In this document: positions 21,190 through 36,700 of the stretch, one piece after another
Layout of the letters: every line of letters begins with the position of its first letter
How positions within the stretch are numbered: the stretch's first letter is position 1
Source of the DNA: Cepaea nemoralis
Taxonomy: Eukaryota; Mollusca; Gastropoda; Stylommatophora; Helicidae
DNA: 64,000 nucleotides
NCBI GenBank assembly: GCA_014155875.1
Contig: JACEFZ010021729.1
Span: forward strand, 434,001-498,000
Direction: 5' to 3'
The notes under the pieces: generated by a model
Told to the model about the DNA's origin: nothing
The model's database searches: none
Seen by the model: only the letters and a program-made list of their open reading frames with translations
Made by a program: the position numbers and the translations under genes

Positions 21190-21440
21190 TCATTTATTTG
21201 AAATTTATTATCTGTATCTGCAAAGTTGTCTCTTGTATGAACTTCTGTCTTTTTTTAGTTCACACAGTGGTTCTTGGAGTTTATCTGCCACTGTTGTTTC
21301 TCTGGGCCAGAAGGTTTGCCTAGGTATGGATCTGGAGCAGTCTTGGAGTATGTGATCGGCTGCCTGCAATGCCAATCCACAAGTGCACATGGCTGATTTG
21401 CCAATCTTGAACTGTGTACACATGTGGTTGCAAACTCAAC
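21190..21440 (-). mobile_element. LINE C-terminal zinc-finger fragment in COQ2 3' flank
   Basis: The - strand reads FKIGKSAMCTCGLALQAADH, ILQDC, SRSIPRQTFWP, the Cys/His tail found after RNase H in Jockey-type LINEs. It lies about 100 bp after the COQ2 stop on the same strand, so it may be part of its 3' UTR. AATAAA hexamers on the - strand (21204-21209, 21193-21198) lie at its edge. Confidence 0.6.
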
Positions 21441-21535
21441 TATGTCCTGTTCTGTATTCAGGGTATGGTATATCATACACTTTTACGTTTCACTATCACA
21501 TGTGTCCATACTCTTGGGTCATCTCTCTCCATCTC

Positions 21536-21715
21536 CTACAGTTGCTGCACATCAAGCTGGCCAGCTGGTGACTCATCATGTCCTGACTCCAGCTGCTCCT
21601 GGGACCTCAATAAGTTTGCCATGACAATCCCAGCAAATATCAGAGCTCCCAGGTAAAAGTGTTCACGGAACGCATTACCGCACTCTTCCGGGTTCTTCAG
21701 ATCAATAGTGTATAG
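21536..21715 (-). CDS. COQ2: COQ2 terminal coding exon
   Basis: 59 codons plus [23 protein letters not shown], a final membrane helix ([15 protein letters not shown]), then a hydrophilic tail ending DVQQL. The acceptor is cctcatccag. The YTxDxxxPEdC...F pattern is typical of the COQ2 C-terminus. Confidence 0.93.
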   Translation of the reverse strand, partial: LYTIDLKNPEECGNAFREHFYLGALIFAGIVMANLLRSQEQLESGHDESPAGQLDVQQL

Positions 21716-24700
21716 CTGGATGAGGATGAAAAATGGAACAGTTTGAACTGCGGTACAGCAGTAATGCATGTAATAAATCAAAAACAATCCGACAATGGAA
21801 AGAAGAGTCGGCTGATATTTTTTTCTTAGTCAGTGACATTGTGTACAGTCAGTAAATCAGAGACTACAGGTTGTAAATCAGTGATATTGGGTACAGTCAG
21901 TAAATATTGATTTTGTGTAAAGCCAGTTAATCAGTGATATTGTAAAGCCGGTAAATCAGGTATACTGCGTAAAGCCAGTAAATTGATGATACTGCGTAAA
22001 GCAGTAAATCAGTGATATTGTTTACAGCCAGTAAATCGGTGATATTGTGTAAAGCCAGTTAATCAGTGATATTATGTAAAGCCAATAAATCAGTGATACT
22101 ATGTAAAGCCAGTAAACCAGCGATATTGTGTGCAGTCAGTAAATCGGTGATATTGTATAAAGCCAGTAAATCAGTAATATTGTGTGCAGCCTGTAAATTA
22201 GTGATATTTGTGTATAGCCAGTAAACCAGCGATATTGTGTGCAGCCAGTAAGTCAGTCTTCTTCTTCTGTCACGTTCATCCGGAGTGTTTTTCCAGACGT
22301 AATTGCGTTATGCCAATTTTATTTGCACCCTTAGGCCGGCACATCCAACTTCTGTGGGCGTTTGTTGACCGAGTTAGCCTTCCCGGGTGTTTCAGAGAAC
22401 TTTCAACTCTCATTGTGGTGCCATCCACATCCCAGCTGGTCAAGTTAAAATGACTGAAGACATCACGGGAAGGCAGGGGCAGTCCATGGACATTATCCTC
22501 CACCCAAGGAGGCTTCCATAATTGCAGAGTCGACACATAGCGCTCTGGTACTGGGCTCACCCAAGGAATCGCCACATCCTGCACATGGCTGCTTTAATTC
22601 CTCACTTCCATGTATTGGGCATTTCATTCACAACAGGCCGCTCCCCATGCAAACCAACGACAGTCAGTCTGCAGACGACGTCCACTCAGCAAGCTTTCGG
22701 TTCGGACTTTTCACAAAGGACTTTCCACTCTCACTCTGACATATTTGCACCCTTAGGCAGGCACATCCAACTTCTATGGGCGTTTGTTGACTGGGTTTGC
22801 TTTCCCGAGAATAAATTAATGATACTATGTAAAGTCAGTCAGTGATATTGTGTGCAGATAGTAAATCAGTGACTGTACAGCTAGTAAATTAGTGACTGTT
22901 TACAGCTTTTAATGCAATTCGCAACCTGGCATACCACATTCGAAACACAGCTGCAGGCCATTTGAAGCAAATCAACTTGTGTTGGTTCCATACAATGGTA
23001 TGAGTGCCCGTATTCAGAAGGCAGTGGCAAACCTACTGAACGTAAACTTGTCCAGGAATCTCAAACAGCCAAAAAATGCTGCAGTTAACTGCAACCTCCT
23101 GTAAAGGATATGCAACTAACTTTCTTTACAGCTTTAATCAGTGATAGTGTGTACATACTGTAAATAGGTTATATTGTGTATATCTGTAAGGCTGGTAATT
23201 TGGTGACTGTATAGTTTAGGTCGTTTGACGGTCGTTGGATCAACATCACGGCACAACGGTTTAAAACCCATAAGTGCTCCGTTTTCCTCCTAACTCAAAC
23301 CTGAGTCTGGAGAAACTCAGCTCAATGCACGAACTCTGTTGCATCGGCGAGGATCCTGAAATACTTTGGGTAGATTTTTACCACGAAATTTTGCCCGGGC
23401 AGCGCCGTTAGGCTACTGGTGACTGTATACATCGACTAAAGCAGTGGTATTGTTTACATATAGTAAATCAGTGATATTGTGTACATCTAGTAAACCAGTG
23501 ATACTGTGTACATCTTGTAAATCAGTGATATTGTGTACATCTAGTATACCAGTGATACTGTGTACATCTTGTAAATCAGTGATATTGTGTGCAGGTAGTA
23601 AATCACTTTATATACAGATTGTAGTGTCCATGGTGTTTCTCTTGAAGATCTCTAACTGTTAATTTTATTGACTAAACATAATTTATCAATCGGACTAGAC
23701 GTATAGGAACAGTAATAAATTCAATGTTTAGCTACAATTGCTTTATAAATCACATGACATACCTGCTGGGCTATTTTGGTTGCCGTGAGACCAATAGCCA
23801 AATAATACGGCCACGTCATGTGGCACAGGTGGCCAGTGTATGCCATGCCTCCAGCCATAGCAGTGGCAAATACAGACAGCCAGGGTTTGGTATTATCTCC
23901 AAACAAGATGGCTGTTGACTTGATCCCAATTTTTATGTCGTCTTTGATGTCCTGCCAACAATTAACAACAAACATTAATAACGGTTATTTCTACCAATGA
24001 AATAAATGAGAACATTTATCATGTGAATGAAAAACATGAAGAAAGAGGGAACAAAGACATAAAGATAGGAAAAGATAGGACATAAGGCAGAAAGAACTGA
24101 GACAGACAACCAGAGAACTTAATAAATATATGGCATCAATATTTAAAAATGTAAATTAATGTACAATAAAATTACAGAGAAAACTGATTCTTCTGCTGCT
24201 GCCATTTCTCTGCCGGTGCAGCAAAGGCCCTCAACCAAGTCATGACTTGCTCATTCTTGGTTGGATTTTGCAGCTAAAGTTTTATATGGGATGGGGAAGC
24301 CAGTCCCATGCCAACCCTCCTTAGTTGCCTATTATGACATGCATGGCAGGTTACAGTGTAACTATTCTTTGCTCCCCTTATGAGCCCTGATAGCACATGG
24401 ATGGAACACAGCAAACTAACAATACATTTAAGTACATAACAAATTGAATACTGACAGTAGAAATATAAATTATACAAACACATGTGTTAATCTGATACAG
24501 AATGAAGAGACTGAACTACTGATACCAATCAATATACCAAGACATACAATTAGAATCTTCTGCCAAAGTATTTCTTTATGCATTTACAAAAACACCTGCC
24601 AGCTTATAAACTCTATTGACCACAGAGTTTACTAAAACAGACAATGAAGTTCATACAATAGACAATATTGCAGATATAGACAAGTAAATGACAGAAAAAC

Positions 24701-27700
24701 CTGCCAGCATCATGATAAACTAAACTAAGGGAAGCAGAAATTATTCCAAATTCACAGCCGAGCCTCTTGTGCAGGAATCTTTAGAACAACAGTGAAGAAC
24801 AAGGAGACTCCACCATTACAGTAGTACCAAGATTTTTTTACAAAATACTGTTGCTGCAATTTCCTCATTTTATAAAATACTGCTGCTGCAATGACCTACC
24901 TAAACAATACTACCTGGTTTAAAAGTACTGCTGTTGCAATGTCCTGCTTTTAAAAAAAAATACTGCTGTTGCAATGTCCTGATTTTAAAATAGTGCAACT
25001 GCAATGCCTTGATGTTAAAAAAATACTGCTACTGCAAATTCCTATTTTAAAAAAATACTGCTACTGTAATGACCAACTTTTAAAAAAATACAGTTGTTGC
25101 AATGTCCTGGGGTTGTTTTTTTCTAAAGATAGCTGCTGAGGAAATATCCCAATTTAAAAAATACTTGTGCTATAATGTTCTTGACAACAACCAAAACCTG
25201 CTATTGCTGCAATGTCCTGATTTTTAAAAAAAATTCTGCAACTGCAATGTTTGATTTCACTTCGGCGATTTGCCAGATGATCTGACAACCTGAAGCCTCT
25301 ATACAACAGACAAGATGATCTGACAACCTGAAGCCTCTATACAACAGACAAGATGATCTGACAACCTGAAGCCTCTATACAACTAACAGATGATCACAAC
25401 CTGAAGCCTCTATACAACTAACAGACAAGATGATCTGACAACCTGAAGCCTCTATACAACAGACAAGATGATCTGACAACCTGAAGCCTCTATACAACTA
25501 ACAGACAAGATAATCTGCCAACCTGAAGCCTCTATACAACTAACAGATGATTATCTCACAACCTGAAGCCTCTATACAACTAACAGACAAGATGATCTGA
25601 CAACCTGAAGCCTCTATACAACCAACAGATGATTATCTCACAACCTGAAGCCTCTATACAACCAACAGACGATTATCTCACAACCTGAAGCCTCTATACA
25701 ACTAACTGACAAGATGATCTGACAACCTGAAGCCTCTATACAACTAACAGACAAGATGATCTGGCAACCTGAAGCCTCTATACAACTAACAGATGATTAT
25801 CTCACAACCTGAAGCCTCTATACAACCAACAGACAAGATGATCTGACAACCTGAAGCCTCTATACAACCAACAGATGATTATCTCACAACCTGAAGCCTC
25901 TATACAACCAAGAGACGATTATCTCACAACCTGAAGCCTCTATACAACTAACAGACAAGATGATCTGACAACCTGAAGCCTCTATACAACAGACAAGATG
26001 ATCTGACAACCTGAAGCCTCTATACAACTAACAGACAAGATGATCTGACAACCTGAAGCCTCTATACAACTAACAGCAAGATGATCTACAACCTGAAGCC
26101 TCTATACAACTAACAGACAAGATGATCTGACAACCTGAAGCCTCTATACAACTAACAGACAAGATATCTGACAACCTGAAGCCTCTATACAACTAACAGA
26201 CAAGATGATCTGACAACCTGAAGCCTCTATACAACTAACAGACAAGATGATCTGACAACCTGAAGCCTCTATACAACTAACAGACAAGATAATCTGCCAA
26301 CCTGAAGCCTCTATACAACAGACAAGATGATCTGGCAACCTGAAGCCTCTATACAACTAACAGACAAGATAATCTGACAACCTGAAGCCTCTATACAACT
26401 AACAGACAAGATGATCTGACAACCTGAAGCCTCTATACAACTAACAGACAAGATAGATCTGACAACCTGAAGCCTCTATACAACTAACAGACAAGATGAT
26501 CTGACAACCTGAAGCCTCTATACAACTAACAGACAAGATGATCTGACAACCTGAAGCCTCTATACAACTAACAGACAAGATGAATCTGACAACCTGAAGC
26601 CTCTATACAACTAACAGACAAGATGATCTGACAACCTGAAGCCTCTATACAACTAACAGACAAGATGATCTGACAACCTGAAGCCTCTATACAACAGACA
26701 AGATAATCTGCCAACCTGAAGCCTCTATACAACTAACAGACAAGATGATCTGACAACCTGAAGCCTCTATACAACAGACAAGATGATCTGACAACCTGAA
26801 GCCTCTATACAACTAACAGACAAGATGATCTGACAACCTGAAGCCTCTATACAACTAACAGACAAGATGATCTAACAACCTGAAGCCTCTATACAACTAA
26901 CAGACAAGATATCTGACAACCTGAAGCCTCTATACAACTAACAGACAAGATGATCTGACAACCTGAAGCCTCTATACACTAACAGACAAGATGATCTAAC
27001 AACCTGAAGCCTCTATACAACTAACAGACAAGATGATCTAACAACCTGAAGCCTCTATACACTAACAGACAAGATGATCTAACAACCTGAAGCCTCTATA
27101 CAACTACAGACAAGATGATCTACAACCTGAAGCCTCTATACAAACTAACAGACAAGATGATCTAACAACCTGAAGCCTCTATACAACTAACAGACAAGAT
27201 GATCTAACAACCTGAAGCCTCTATACAACTAACAGACAAGATGATCTGACAACCTGAAGCCTCTATACAACTAACAGACAAGATAATCTGACAACCTGAA
27301 GCCTCTATACAACTAACAGACAAGATGATCTCACAACCTGAAGCCTCTATACAACTAGACAAGATGATTATCTGACAAACCTGAAGCCTCTATACAACTA
27401 ACAGATGATTATCTCACAACCTGAAGCCTCTATACAACTAACAGACAAGATGATCTGGCAACCTGAAGCCTCTATACAACTAACAGACAAGATGATTCTG
27501 GCAACCTGAAGCCTCTATACAACTAACAGATGATTATCTCACAACCTGAAGCCTCTATACAACCAACAGGACGATTATCTCACAACCTGAAGCCTCTATA
27601 CAACTAAACAGACAAGATGATCTGGCAACCTGAAGCCTCTATACAACTAACAGACAAGATGATCTCACAACCTGAAGCCTCTATACAACTAACAGATGAT

Positions 27701-30700
27701 TATCTCACAACCTGAAGCCTCTATACAACCAACAGATGATTATCTCACAACCTGAAGCCTCTATACAACCAACAGATGATTATCTCACAACCTGAAGCCT
27801 CTATACAACTAACAGACAAGATGATCTGGCAACCTGAAGCCTCTATACAACTAACAGACAAGATGATCTCACAACCTGAAGCCTCTATACAACTAACAGA
27901 CAAGATGATCTCACAACCTGAAGCCTCTATACAACTAACAGACAAGATGATCTAACAACCTGAAGCCTCTATACAACTAACAGACAAGATGATCTCACAA
28001 CCTGAAGCCTCTATACAACTAACAGACAAGATGATCTAACAACCTGAAGCCTCTATACAACTAACAGACAAGATGATCTGGCAACCTGAAGCCTCTATAC
28101 AACTAACAGACAAGATGATCTCACAACCTGAAGCCTCTATACAACTAACAGACAAGATGATCTAACAACCTGAAGCCTCTATACAACTAACAGACAAGAT
28201 GATCTAACAACCTGAAGCCTCTATACAACTAACAGACAAGATGATCTGGCAACCTGAAGCCTCTATACAACTAACAGACAAGATGATCTCACAACCCTGA
28301 AGCCTCTATACAACTAACAGACCAGATGATCTAACAACCTGAAGCCTCTATACAACTAACAGACAAGATGATCTCACAACCTGAAGCCTCTATACAACTA
28401 ACAGACAAGATGATCTCACAACCTGAAGCCTCTATACAACTAACAGACAAGATGATCTCACAACCTGAAGCCTCTATACAACTAACAGACAAGATGATCT
28501 ACAACCTGAAGCCTCTATACAACTAACAGACAAGATGATCTCAACCTGAAGCCTCTATACAACTAACAGACAAGATGATCTGACAACCTGAAGCCTCTAT
28601 ACAACTAACAGACAGATATCTACAACCTGAAGCCTCTATACAACTAACAGACAAGATGATCTGCAACCTGAAGCCTCTATACAACTAACAGAAGATTATC
28701 TCACAACCTGAAGCCTCTATACAACTAACAGACAAGATATCTACAACCTGAAGCCTCTATACAACTAACAGACAAGATATCTGACAACCTGAAGCCTCTA
28801 TACAACTAACAGACAAGATGATCTCACAACCTGAAGCCTCTATACAACTAACAGAATTATCTCACAACCTGAAGCCTCTATACAACTAACAGAAAGATTA
28901 TCTACAACCTGAAGCCTCTATACAACTAACAGAATTATCTACAACCTGAAGCCTCTATACAACTAACAGATGATTATCTCACAACCTGAAGCCTCTATAC
29001 AACTAACAGACAAGATGATCTGGCAACCTGAAGCCTCTATACAACTAACAGATGATTATCTCACAACCTGAAGCCTCTATACAACTAACAGACAAGATGA
29101 TCTGGCAACCTGAAGCCTCTATACAACTAACAGATGATTATCTCACAACCTGAAGCCTCTATACAACTAACAGACAAGATGATCTGGCAACCTGAAGCCT
29201 CTATACAACCAACAGATGATTATCTCACAACCTGAAGCCTCTATACAACTAACAGACAAGATGATCTGACAACCTGAAGCCTCTATACAACTAACAGACA
29301 AGATGATCTGACAACCTGAAGCCTCTATACAACTAACAGACGATTATCTCACAACCTGAAGCCTCTATACAACTAACAGACAAGATGATCTGACAACCTG
29401 AAGCCTCTATACAACCAACAGACGATTATCTCACAACCTGAAGCCTCTATACAACTAACAGACAAGATGATCAAGGCAGCACAAACAGCTGACAATCTAG
29501 GTATACATACAGGGTTCCCCCAGGCAGGACTTACAGACCTGTTTCCTCAACTAGTTTATCTGAGTCTTCCCTACCTTACATGGAAATTGTCTGTGAACAG
29601 AACAATGATGGGAGCAACCGAGACAGTAATCAACAGATGGCATGAATAGCTGAGCTGCGGCAACACAGTGACTAGACACACGTCTGCCAGTCAGGGATTC
29701 CATCTGCATCAGGGTGAGGCAAAATTTTGTATTGACCTGACTCCCCGATTATCACAACCTAGAATGAGTACCAGAAAATGTCTTGGGAAGACAAGGTGGC
29801 CGGCCTGACACTGCCTACATCACCCACTTAGTTGTTAGGTCTATACAAATATGGACCCTGCAACATATGTCCAATGTGGCTATGGCGTGAACAAGGGTCT
29901 GTTACTTTTTATTTATGAATAACTGATTGCATAACATAATTCTGGCACTGACGAGTAATTTCTGACTGAAATAATGTTCGCTTATATACTGGAACACCTC
30001 CTCTCCTTTTCACCAAATGAGAAACTGGGATAAGGAACAGCCAGAAAAATCTGTGTAGAAAAGGTAACAGCACTGACCAATAACATGTTCCACTAAGAAA
30101 TCAGTTGGGGAACCCTTTGAGACCACTAAAACAGTTCACAAATAAACACATGTGTTATTGCTTGGTGCTCATAGAAGTGAGGAGAAGGAAGTAGAGATTA
30201 TAGGACACACTAGACATCATAAAATTGGAAAGCCTTCAAATGTTATGTTGTACAGTGCGTCCTCTAATCTCTACTTCCTTTTTCTCCTTCTATAAGCACT
30301 AAACAATAATGTGTGTGTTTTATTTGTCTACTAAGAAAACTAATTAACTGCTGGCTTTCAGTCACAAGACATAATGACAGCTAACCTAACCTCATGACTA
30401 GAGGATGATCAACAGCTAACACTAACCTCATGACTAGAGGATGATCAACAGCTAACACTAACCTCATGACTAGAGGATGATCAACAGCTAACACTAACCT
30501 CATGACTAGAGGATGATCAACAGCTAACACTAACCTCATGACTAGAGGATGATCAACAGCTAACACTAACCTCATGACTAGAGGCATCAACAGCTAACAC
30601 TAACCTCATGACTAGAGGATGATCAACAGCTAACACTAACCTCATGACTAGAGGCATCAACAGCTAACACTAACCTCATGACTAGAGGATGATCAACAGC

Positions 30701-33700
30701 TAACACAAACCTCATGACTAGAGGATGATCAACAGCTAACACTAACCTCAAGACTAGAGGATGATCAACAGCTAACACTAACCTCAAGACTAGAGGCATC
30801 AACAGCTAACACTAACCTCATGACTAGAGGATGATCAACAGCTAACACTAACCTCAAGACTAGAGGCATCAACAGCTAACACTAACCTCATGACTAGAGG
30901 ATGATCAACAGCTAACACTAACCTCAAGACTAGAGGCATCAACAGCTAACACTAACCTCATGACTAGAGGATGATCAACAGCTAACACTAACCTCTTGAC
31001 TAGAGGATGATCAACAGCTAACACTAACCTCATGACTAGAGGATGATCAACAGCTAACACTAACCTCATGACTAGAGGATGATCAACAGCTAACACTAAC
31101 CTCATGACTAGAGGCATCAACAGCTAACACTAACCTCATGACTAGAGGATGATCAACAGCTAACACTAACCTCATGACTAGAGGCATCAACAGCTAACAC
31201 TAACCTCATGACTAGAGGATGATCAACAGCTAACACTAACCTCATGACTAGAGGCATCAACAGCTAACACTAACCTCATGACTAGAGGCATCAACAGCTA
31301 ACACTAACCTCATGACTAGAGGCATCAACAGCTAACACTAACCTCATGACTAGAGGATGATCAACAGCTAACACTAACCTCATGACTAGAGGATGATCAA
31401 CAGCTAACACTAACCTCATGACTAGAGGCATCAACAGCTAACACTAACCTCATGACTAGAGGATGATCAACAGCTAACACTAACCTCTTGACTAGAGGAT
31501 GATCAACAGCTAACACTACCTCATGACTAGAGGCATCAACAGCTAACACTACCTCATGACTAGAGGCTGATCAACAGCTAACACTAACCTCTTGACTAGA
31601 GGATGATCAACAGCTAACACTAACCTCTTGACTAGAGGATGATCAACAGCTAACACTAACCTCATGACTAGAGGCATCAACAGCTAACACTAACCTCTTG
31701 ACTAGAGGATGATCAACAGCTAACACTAACCTCATGACTAGAGGCATCAACAGCTAACACTAACCTCTTGACTAGAGGATGATCAACAGCTAACACTAAC
31801 CTCATGACTAGAGGCATCAACAGCTAACACTAACCTCATGACTAGAGGCATCAACAGCTAACACTAACCTCATGACTAGAGGATGATCAACAGCTAACAC
31901 TAACCTCAAGACTAGAGGCATCAACAGCTAACACTAACCTCATGACTAGAGGATGATCAACAGCTAACACTAACCTCTTGACTAGAGGATGATCAACAGC
32001 TAACACTAATCTCATGACTATAGCATGATCAACAGTTAACACTAACCTCATGACTAGAGGCATCAACAGTTAACACTAACCTCATGACTAGAGGCATCAA
32101 CAGTTAACACTAACCTCATGACTAGAGGCATCAACAGTTAACACTAACCTCATGACTAGAGGCATCAACAGTTAACACTAACCTCATGACTAGAGCATGA
32201 TCAACAGCTAACACTAACCTCATGACTAGAGCATGATCAACAGCTAACACTAACCTCATGACTAGAGGCATCAACAGCTAACACTAACCTCATGACTAGA
32301 GGCATCAACAGCTAACACTAACCTCATGACTAGAGCATGATCAACAGCTAACACTAACCTCATGACTAGAGGATGATCAACAGTTAACACTAACCTCATG
32401 ACTAGAGGCATCAACAGCTAACACTAATCTCATGACTAGAGGCATCAACAGCTAACACTAACCTCATGACTAGAGGCATCAACAGCTAACACTAACCTCA
32501 TGACTAGAGGATGATCAACAGCTAACACTAACCTCATGACTAGAGGCATCAACAGCTAACACTAACCTCATGACTAGAAGATGATCAACAGCTAACACTA
32601 ACCTCATGACTAGAGGATGATCAACAGCTAACACAACCTCATGACTAGAGGATGATCAACAGCTAACACTAACCTCATGACTAGAGGATGATCAACAGCT
32701 AACACTAACCTCATGACTAGAGGATGATCAACAGCTAACACTAACCTCATGACTAGAGGATGATCAACAGCTAACACTAACCTCATGACTAGAGGATGAT
32801 CAACAGCTAACACTAACCTCATGACTAGAGGATGATCAACAGCTAACACTAACCTCATGACTAGAGGATGATCAACAGCTAACACTAACCTCATGACTAG
32901 AGGATCAACAGCTAACACTAACCTCATGACTAGAGGATGATCAACAGCTAACACTAACCTCATGACTAGAGGATGATCAACAGCTAACACTAACCTCATG
33001 ACTAGAGGATGATCAACAGCTAACACTAACCTCATGACTAGAGGATCAACAGCTAACACTAACCTCATGACTAGAGGATGATCAACAGCTAACACTAACC
33101 TGGCGACTAGAAGCTGATTAACAGCAAATGCTAACCTGGTAGTAAGATCTAAATAATATTCTAACCATTCACTACAGTCATTGTTGAACCTTATTCACAT
33201 ATAAAAAATATTCTAAACATCCACTACAATCATGGTTGAATCTCATTGAGATATCAATAACAGTTATACATTCACCATAATCATGGTTAGACCTCATTCA
33301 CATATCAATAACATTCTAAACATTCACTGCAGTCATGGTTGAACCTTGTTCACATAGCAATGATATTTGAAACATTCACTGCAGTCATGGTTGAAACTCA
33401 TTTATATGTGTCAATAATATTCTAAACATTCAGTGCAAATACATACTGACCATTTTTCACACATCAATCATTTACTAAACATTCACCATAATCCTGGCTG
33501 ACCCACTTTCAGATATAAATAATATTCTAAACATTCACTGTAATCATATTTGAACCTTGTTTACATATCAATAACATTCTAAACATGCAATGCAATCATT
33601 GTTGAACATCTTTCACATATCAATTATCTGACATTATTTATTATGATTATTTTCACTCTAATCATGGTTGAACCTTGTTCGCATACCAATAACATTCTAA

Positions 33701-36700
33701 ACTTTCACTGTAATTATGGTTGAACCTCATTCACATATCACTAATATTCTCTAAACATTCACTGCAAGCATGGTTTAACCTTGTTTACCAATCAATAGTA
33801 TTCTAAACATTTAGTGCAATCATAGTTGAAGATCTTTTAGATATCAATGATACTCTAAACATTTCCGTGATCATGGATGAAGGGAAGATATTCCTATGTA
33901 ACTTAACTATTCATACCATAACCACTTTAAGAGACCATTTCAATCATAAACTGACATTATGGCAAAAACTGTATATGGAATCTCAGCTACCCAGCAAAGA
34001 TCTGCAGTGACTGCCTCTATCTCCATTCTCATACCAGTTGTAGTGCAATCCACAATCAACATTGGGGCAATCAATATCGTTTGGGGAAGACTGGACATTG
34101 CAGTCAACACCAGCACATTTCTGCTGCTGTTGATGTACTAGGCAAGTTTTATGTTCAGTAGTTTGCCATTGCTTTCTGACCTTTCTGAATGACATGGGTG
34201 TGTTAGGAGTGTTGTTAAACTGATTCTGGTTAACAGTTATGAGTGTTATTACATAGATTCTGGTTAATAAATCAGTCAATTCTAGTCACAAAAACTATTA
34301 TCATCCAGTCTACAAACAACCTACCACACAAAGGGATTGGGAGAATACACATTTAGTTCCATAAAAACATTACATCCACTAAATGTCCAGTTCTACAGAA
34401 TTCATCACACTCACTACATGTCCAGTTGTACAGAACATCACTACATGTCCAGCTCTACAGAAGCATCACTAAATGCTACATTTACAGATTCCATGTCCCC
34501 ACATTTACAGATTCCATCTTCCCACATTTACAGATTCTCCCCACATTCATAGATTCCATGTCCCCACATTTACAGACCCTACATGTCTGTTATCAGTCAC
34601 CATGTGAAAAAAAAAGGCCACAAGCTGCAAATTAACAGTGTTATGTAACGTACGCTAAGCTTTTGTGAGTGAGCAACACACATTAACACAGCAGGCAAAC
34701 AGTTGCATAGATAAAAACTACAGCTGTCTTTTTCTGAAATATATATATATATATATATATACTGCACAGAAGAAAACAGCTCATAAACATGCTGAAATAC
34801 TGTTGATTACAAGCACTGGGTAGTAAATGTTCCATTATATATGAAAGGCTGTGAGAAGCCATTCACATATAAATGTGAGATCATATGAGATATTTGAATG
34901 GCTGTGAGAATATGCATTGGTTGCAACCACATTGCAAACATAAATTTTATCTCATACCACAATTTTTCATGGTTGGTTAGATTTTGCAACTGTGCAGCAA
35001 AATGTTGCACAGCATGTTTAAAAATTAATTTTTTTACTGAAAATTTGTTATTTCATTTATAATGAGTTTACAAAAATGTTTTGTAATATCCCCTTATATT
35101 TCAAGAGAAGACTATAGACAAATTTAAATGGTTGGACACTCTCAACTGATTAACAAATAGGAAACTTACTATTTATGCAAGAAGCAGAAATAGCAGGTAA
35201 TTGTGAAACAAGGAACAAGTAATTATCTGGGATGCCTTTAAGTATTCAATCCATCTATTCGTGTGATCTTTAATGTTGATGAGTCGAGTTGAGTCAAGAA
35301 CCGATATCACAGCATTCAGGACATTCACAACAATGTATTCCCTTCAAAGTTGTGGGTTCGATTCCGGGCTGCATCCTTCGGTTCATGAGTGCATTTTTTC
35401 TGAGACTCCTGGAGGTCGTCGCTGGAGCTATGGAGTTCATGCTTTGTGTGACACTTTTGGCAGCCCGTGCTGTGGAAAGAGACTGAGCCATATGGGATAA
35501 GACCCGGTGTAATGAAGTCAATCCTGTCGACTTTTAAGTGACTTTTTTATTCCCTTAGTGAATTTAAACACAGAAACCACAAACAATATGTTGCACCATT
35601 TATTGCCTTTCAGCTGAAGTATTATTCACTTCAAATGATATATAACTCTGCAGTATGCACCTGATGAATGCAGCGAAATATGCCAGGTAATAAATCACGC
35701 AACATATTGTTTGTGGTTTCTGTGTTTAAACTTGGGATATTCTCATATGTGCTCCATCCGTATCTTCATAGCCAGCGAAGAATCCCAATACTAATGATAC
35801 CAGTAGCGGTTTAATTATGCTCCATCTTCTTTCCTCGGAGTCCTGAGTGTCGGCTTGATCCTCTGGTCAATCCTGCAGCACCATTCTCTCCAGGCTTATA
35901 TGAAAACATAATGTTGATGAAAAGTATCTCATTGCTATATATGACCATTCAAAGTGGTTGATTGTATTTTCCTACTAATTTTCTTGTGATACTGTAAAGG
36001 TCTTCTGCAGTCTCCTTCCACTGCTGCATCATCTGCCCTTCCTACAAGGTCATCTAAATATTGCTTTTTATCTGCCCTTATCCAGTGTTTAATATCTTTA
36101 TTAGCTTCTGTGTATTTTTCATGGGTACTAACTTTTTAGCTCTGCTTTTGCTTCTGCTTAAATCTGCATTTTTATTCTTCCTTTCTTATATTATTAAAGG
36201 TTCTGTCATTATCCATGTTTTTGTTTTCATTCCTTTTTTCCAAGGACTTCTTTACATGATTTATTCTAAATTCTTTCAAACTGCTGCCAGTAGCTTTATG
36301 TACTCATCTTGTCTACTAACTGTTGCAGGATCCGGAATTTATTAGAATCTGACCAAACATTGTTCCTTAGTTTCTATATTTCTGAGATAGCCTACACTGA
36401 ATTCTTATTATTTTGTTCACTACCCAACACCATATTAATTTCCATGTTTATACGATCTTGAGGTTCAAATTAACTTTACTTATCAGCAGATGGTGCATTG
36501 AATCTACATCTGCACACTTAAAACTGTTATGACATGTAGAGATGATGTAAATTTCTTGTTTGATTTTCTGTATTGTAGACTAGTGATACCCAATTGCTTT
36601 ACATATTCTTTTATGTGGAAACACACAAAACCTTTGACATATTGATTCATTGCACAAACATTGGTGAATAAGTTTCCATCTTTGTTCATGACTTCAGATC

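Larger units (their letters stand above)
21830..23612. repeat. ~27-bp minisatellite in COQ2 intron, broken by insertions
   Basis: Degenerate units of agccagtaaatcagtgatat plus tgtgtaa occur at 21830-22257, 22808-22880, 23125-23215 and 23420-23612. The gaps hold two SINE family 3 pieces (22258-22387, 22743-22807), an unknown segment (22388-22740), a dispersed repeat (22916-23112, related to 63478-63612) and a SINE family 4 piece (23216-23419). Confidence 0.8.

Noticed and set aside
25262..29470. Possible CRISPR-like array (conserved ~20-bp core with variable spacers)
   Set aside because: The spacers are variants of one sequence, not unique, and the DNA is eukaryotic intron; it is a minisatellite.
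32628..33095. 155-codon - strand ORF with repeated [12 protein letters not shown]
   Set aside because: Translation of the 36-bp array in a COQ2 intron; not a protein gene.
35294..35521. SINE sharing a LINE 3' tail
   Set aside because: The LINE-tail fragment and the tRNA-like part lie next to each other but in opposite orientation, so this is adjacency of two insertions rather than a shared tail.
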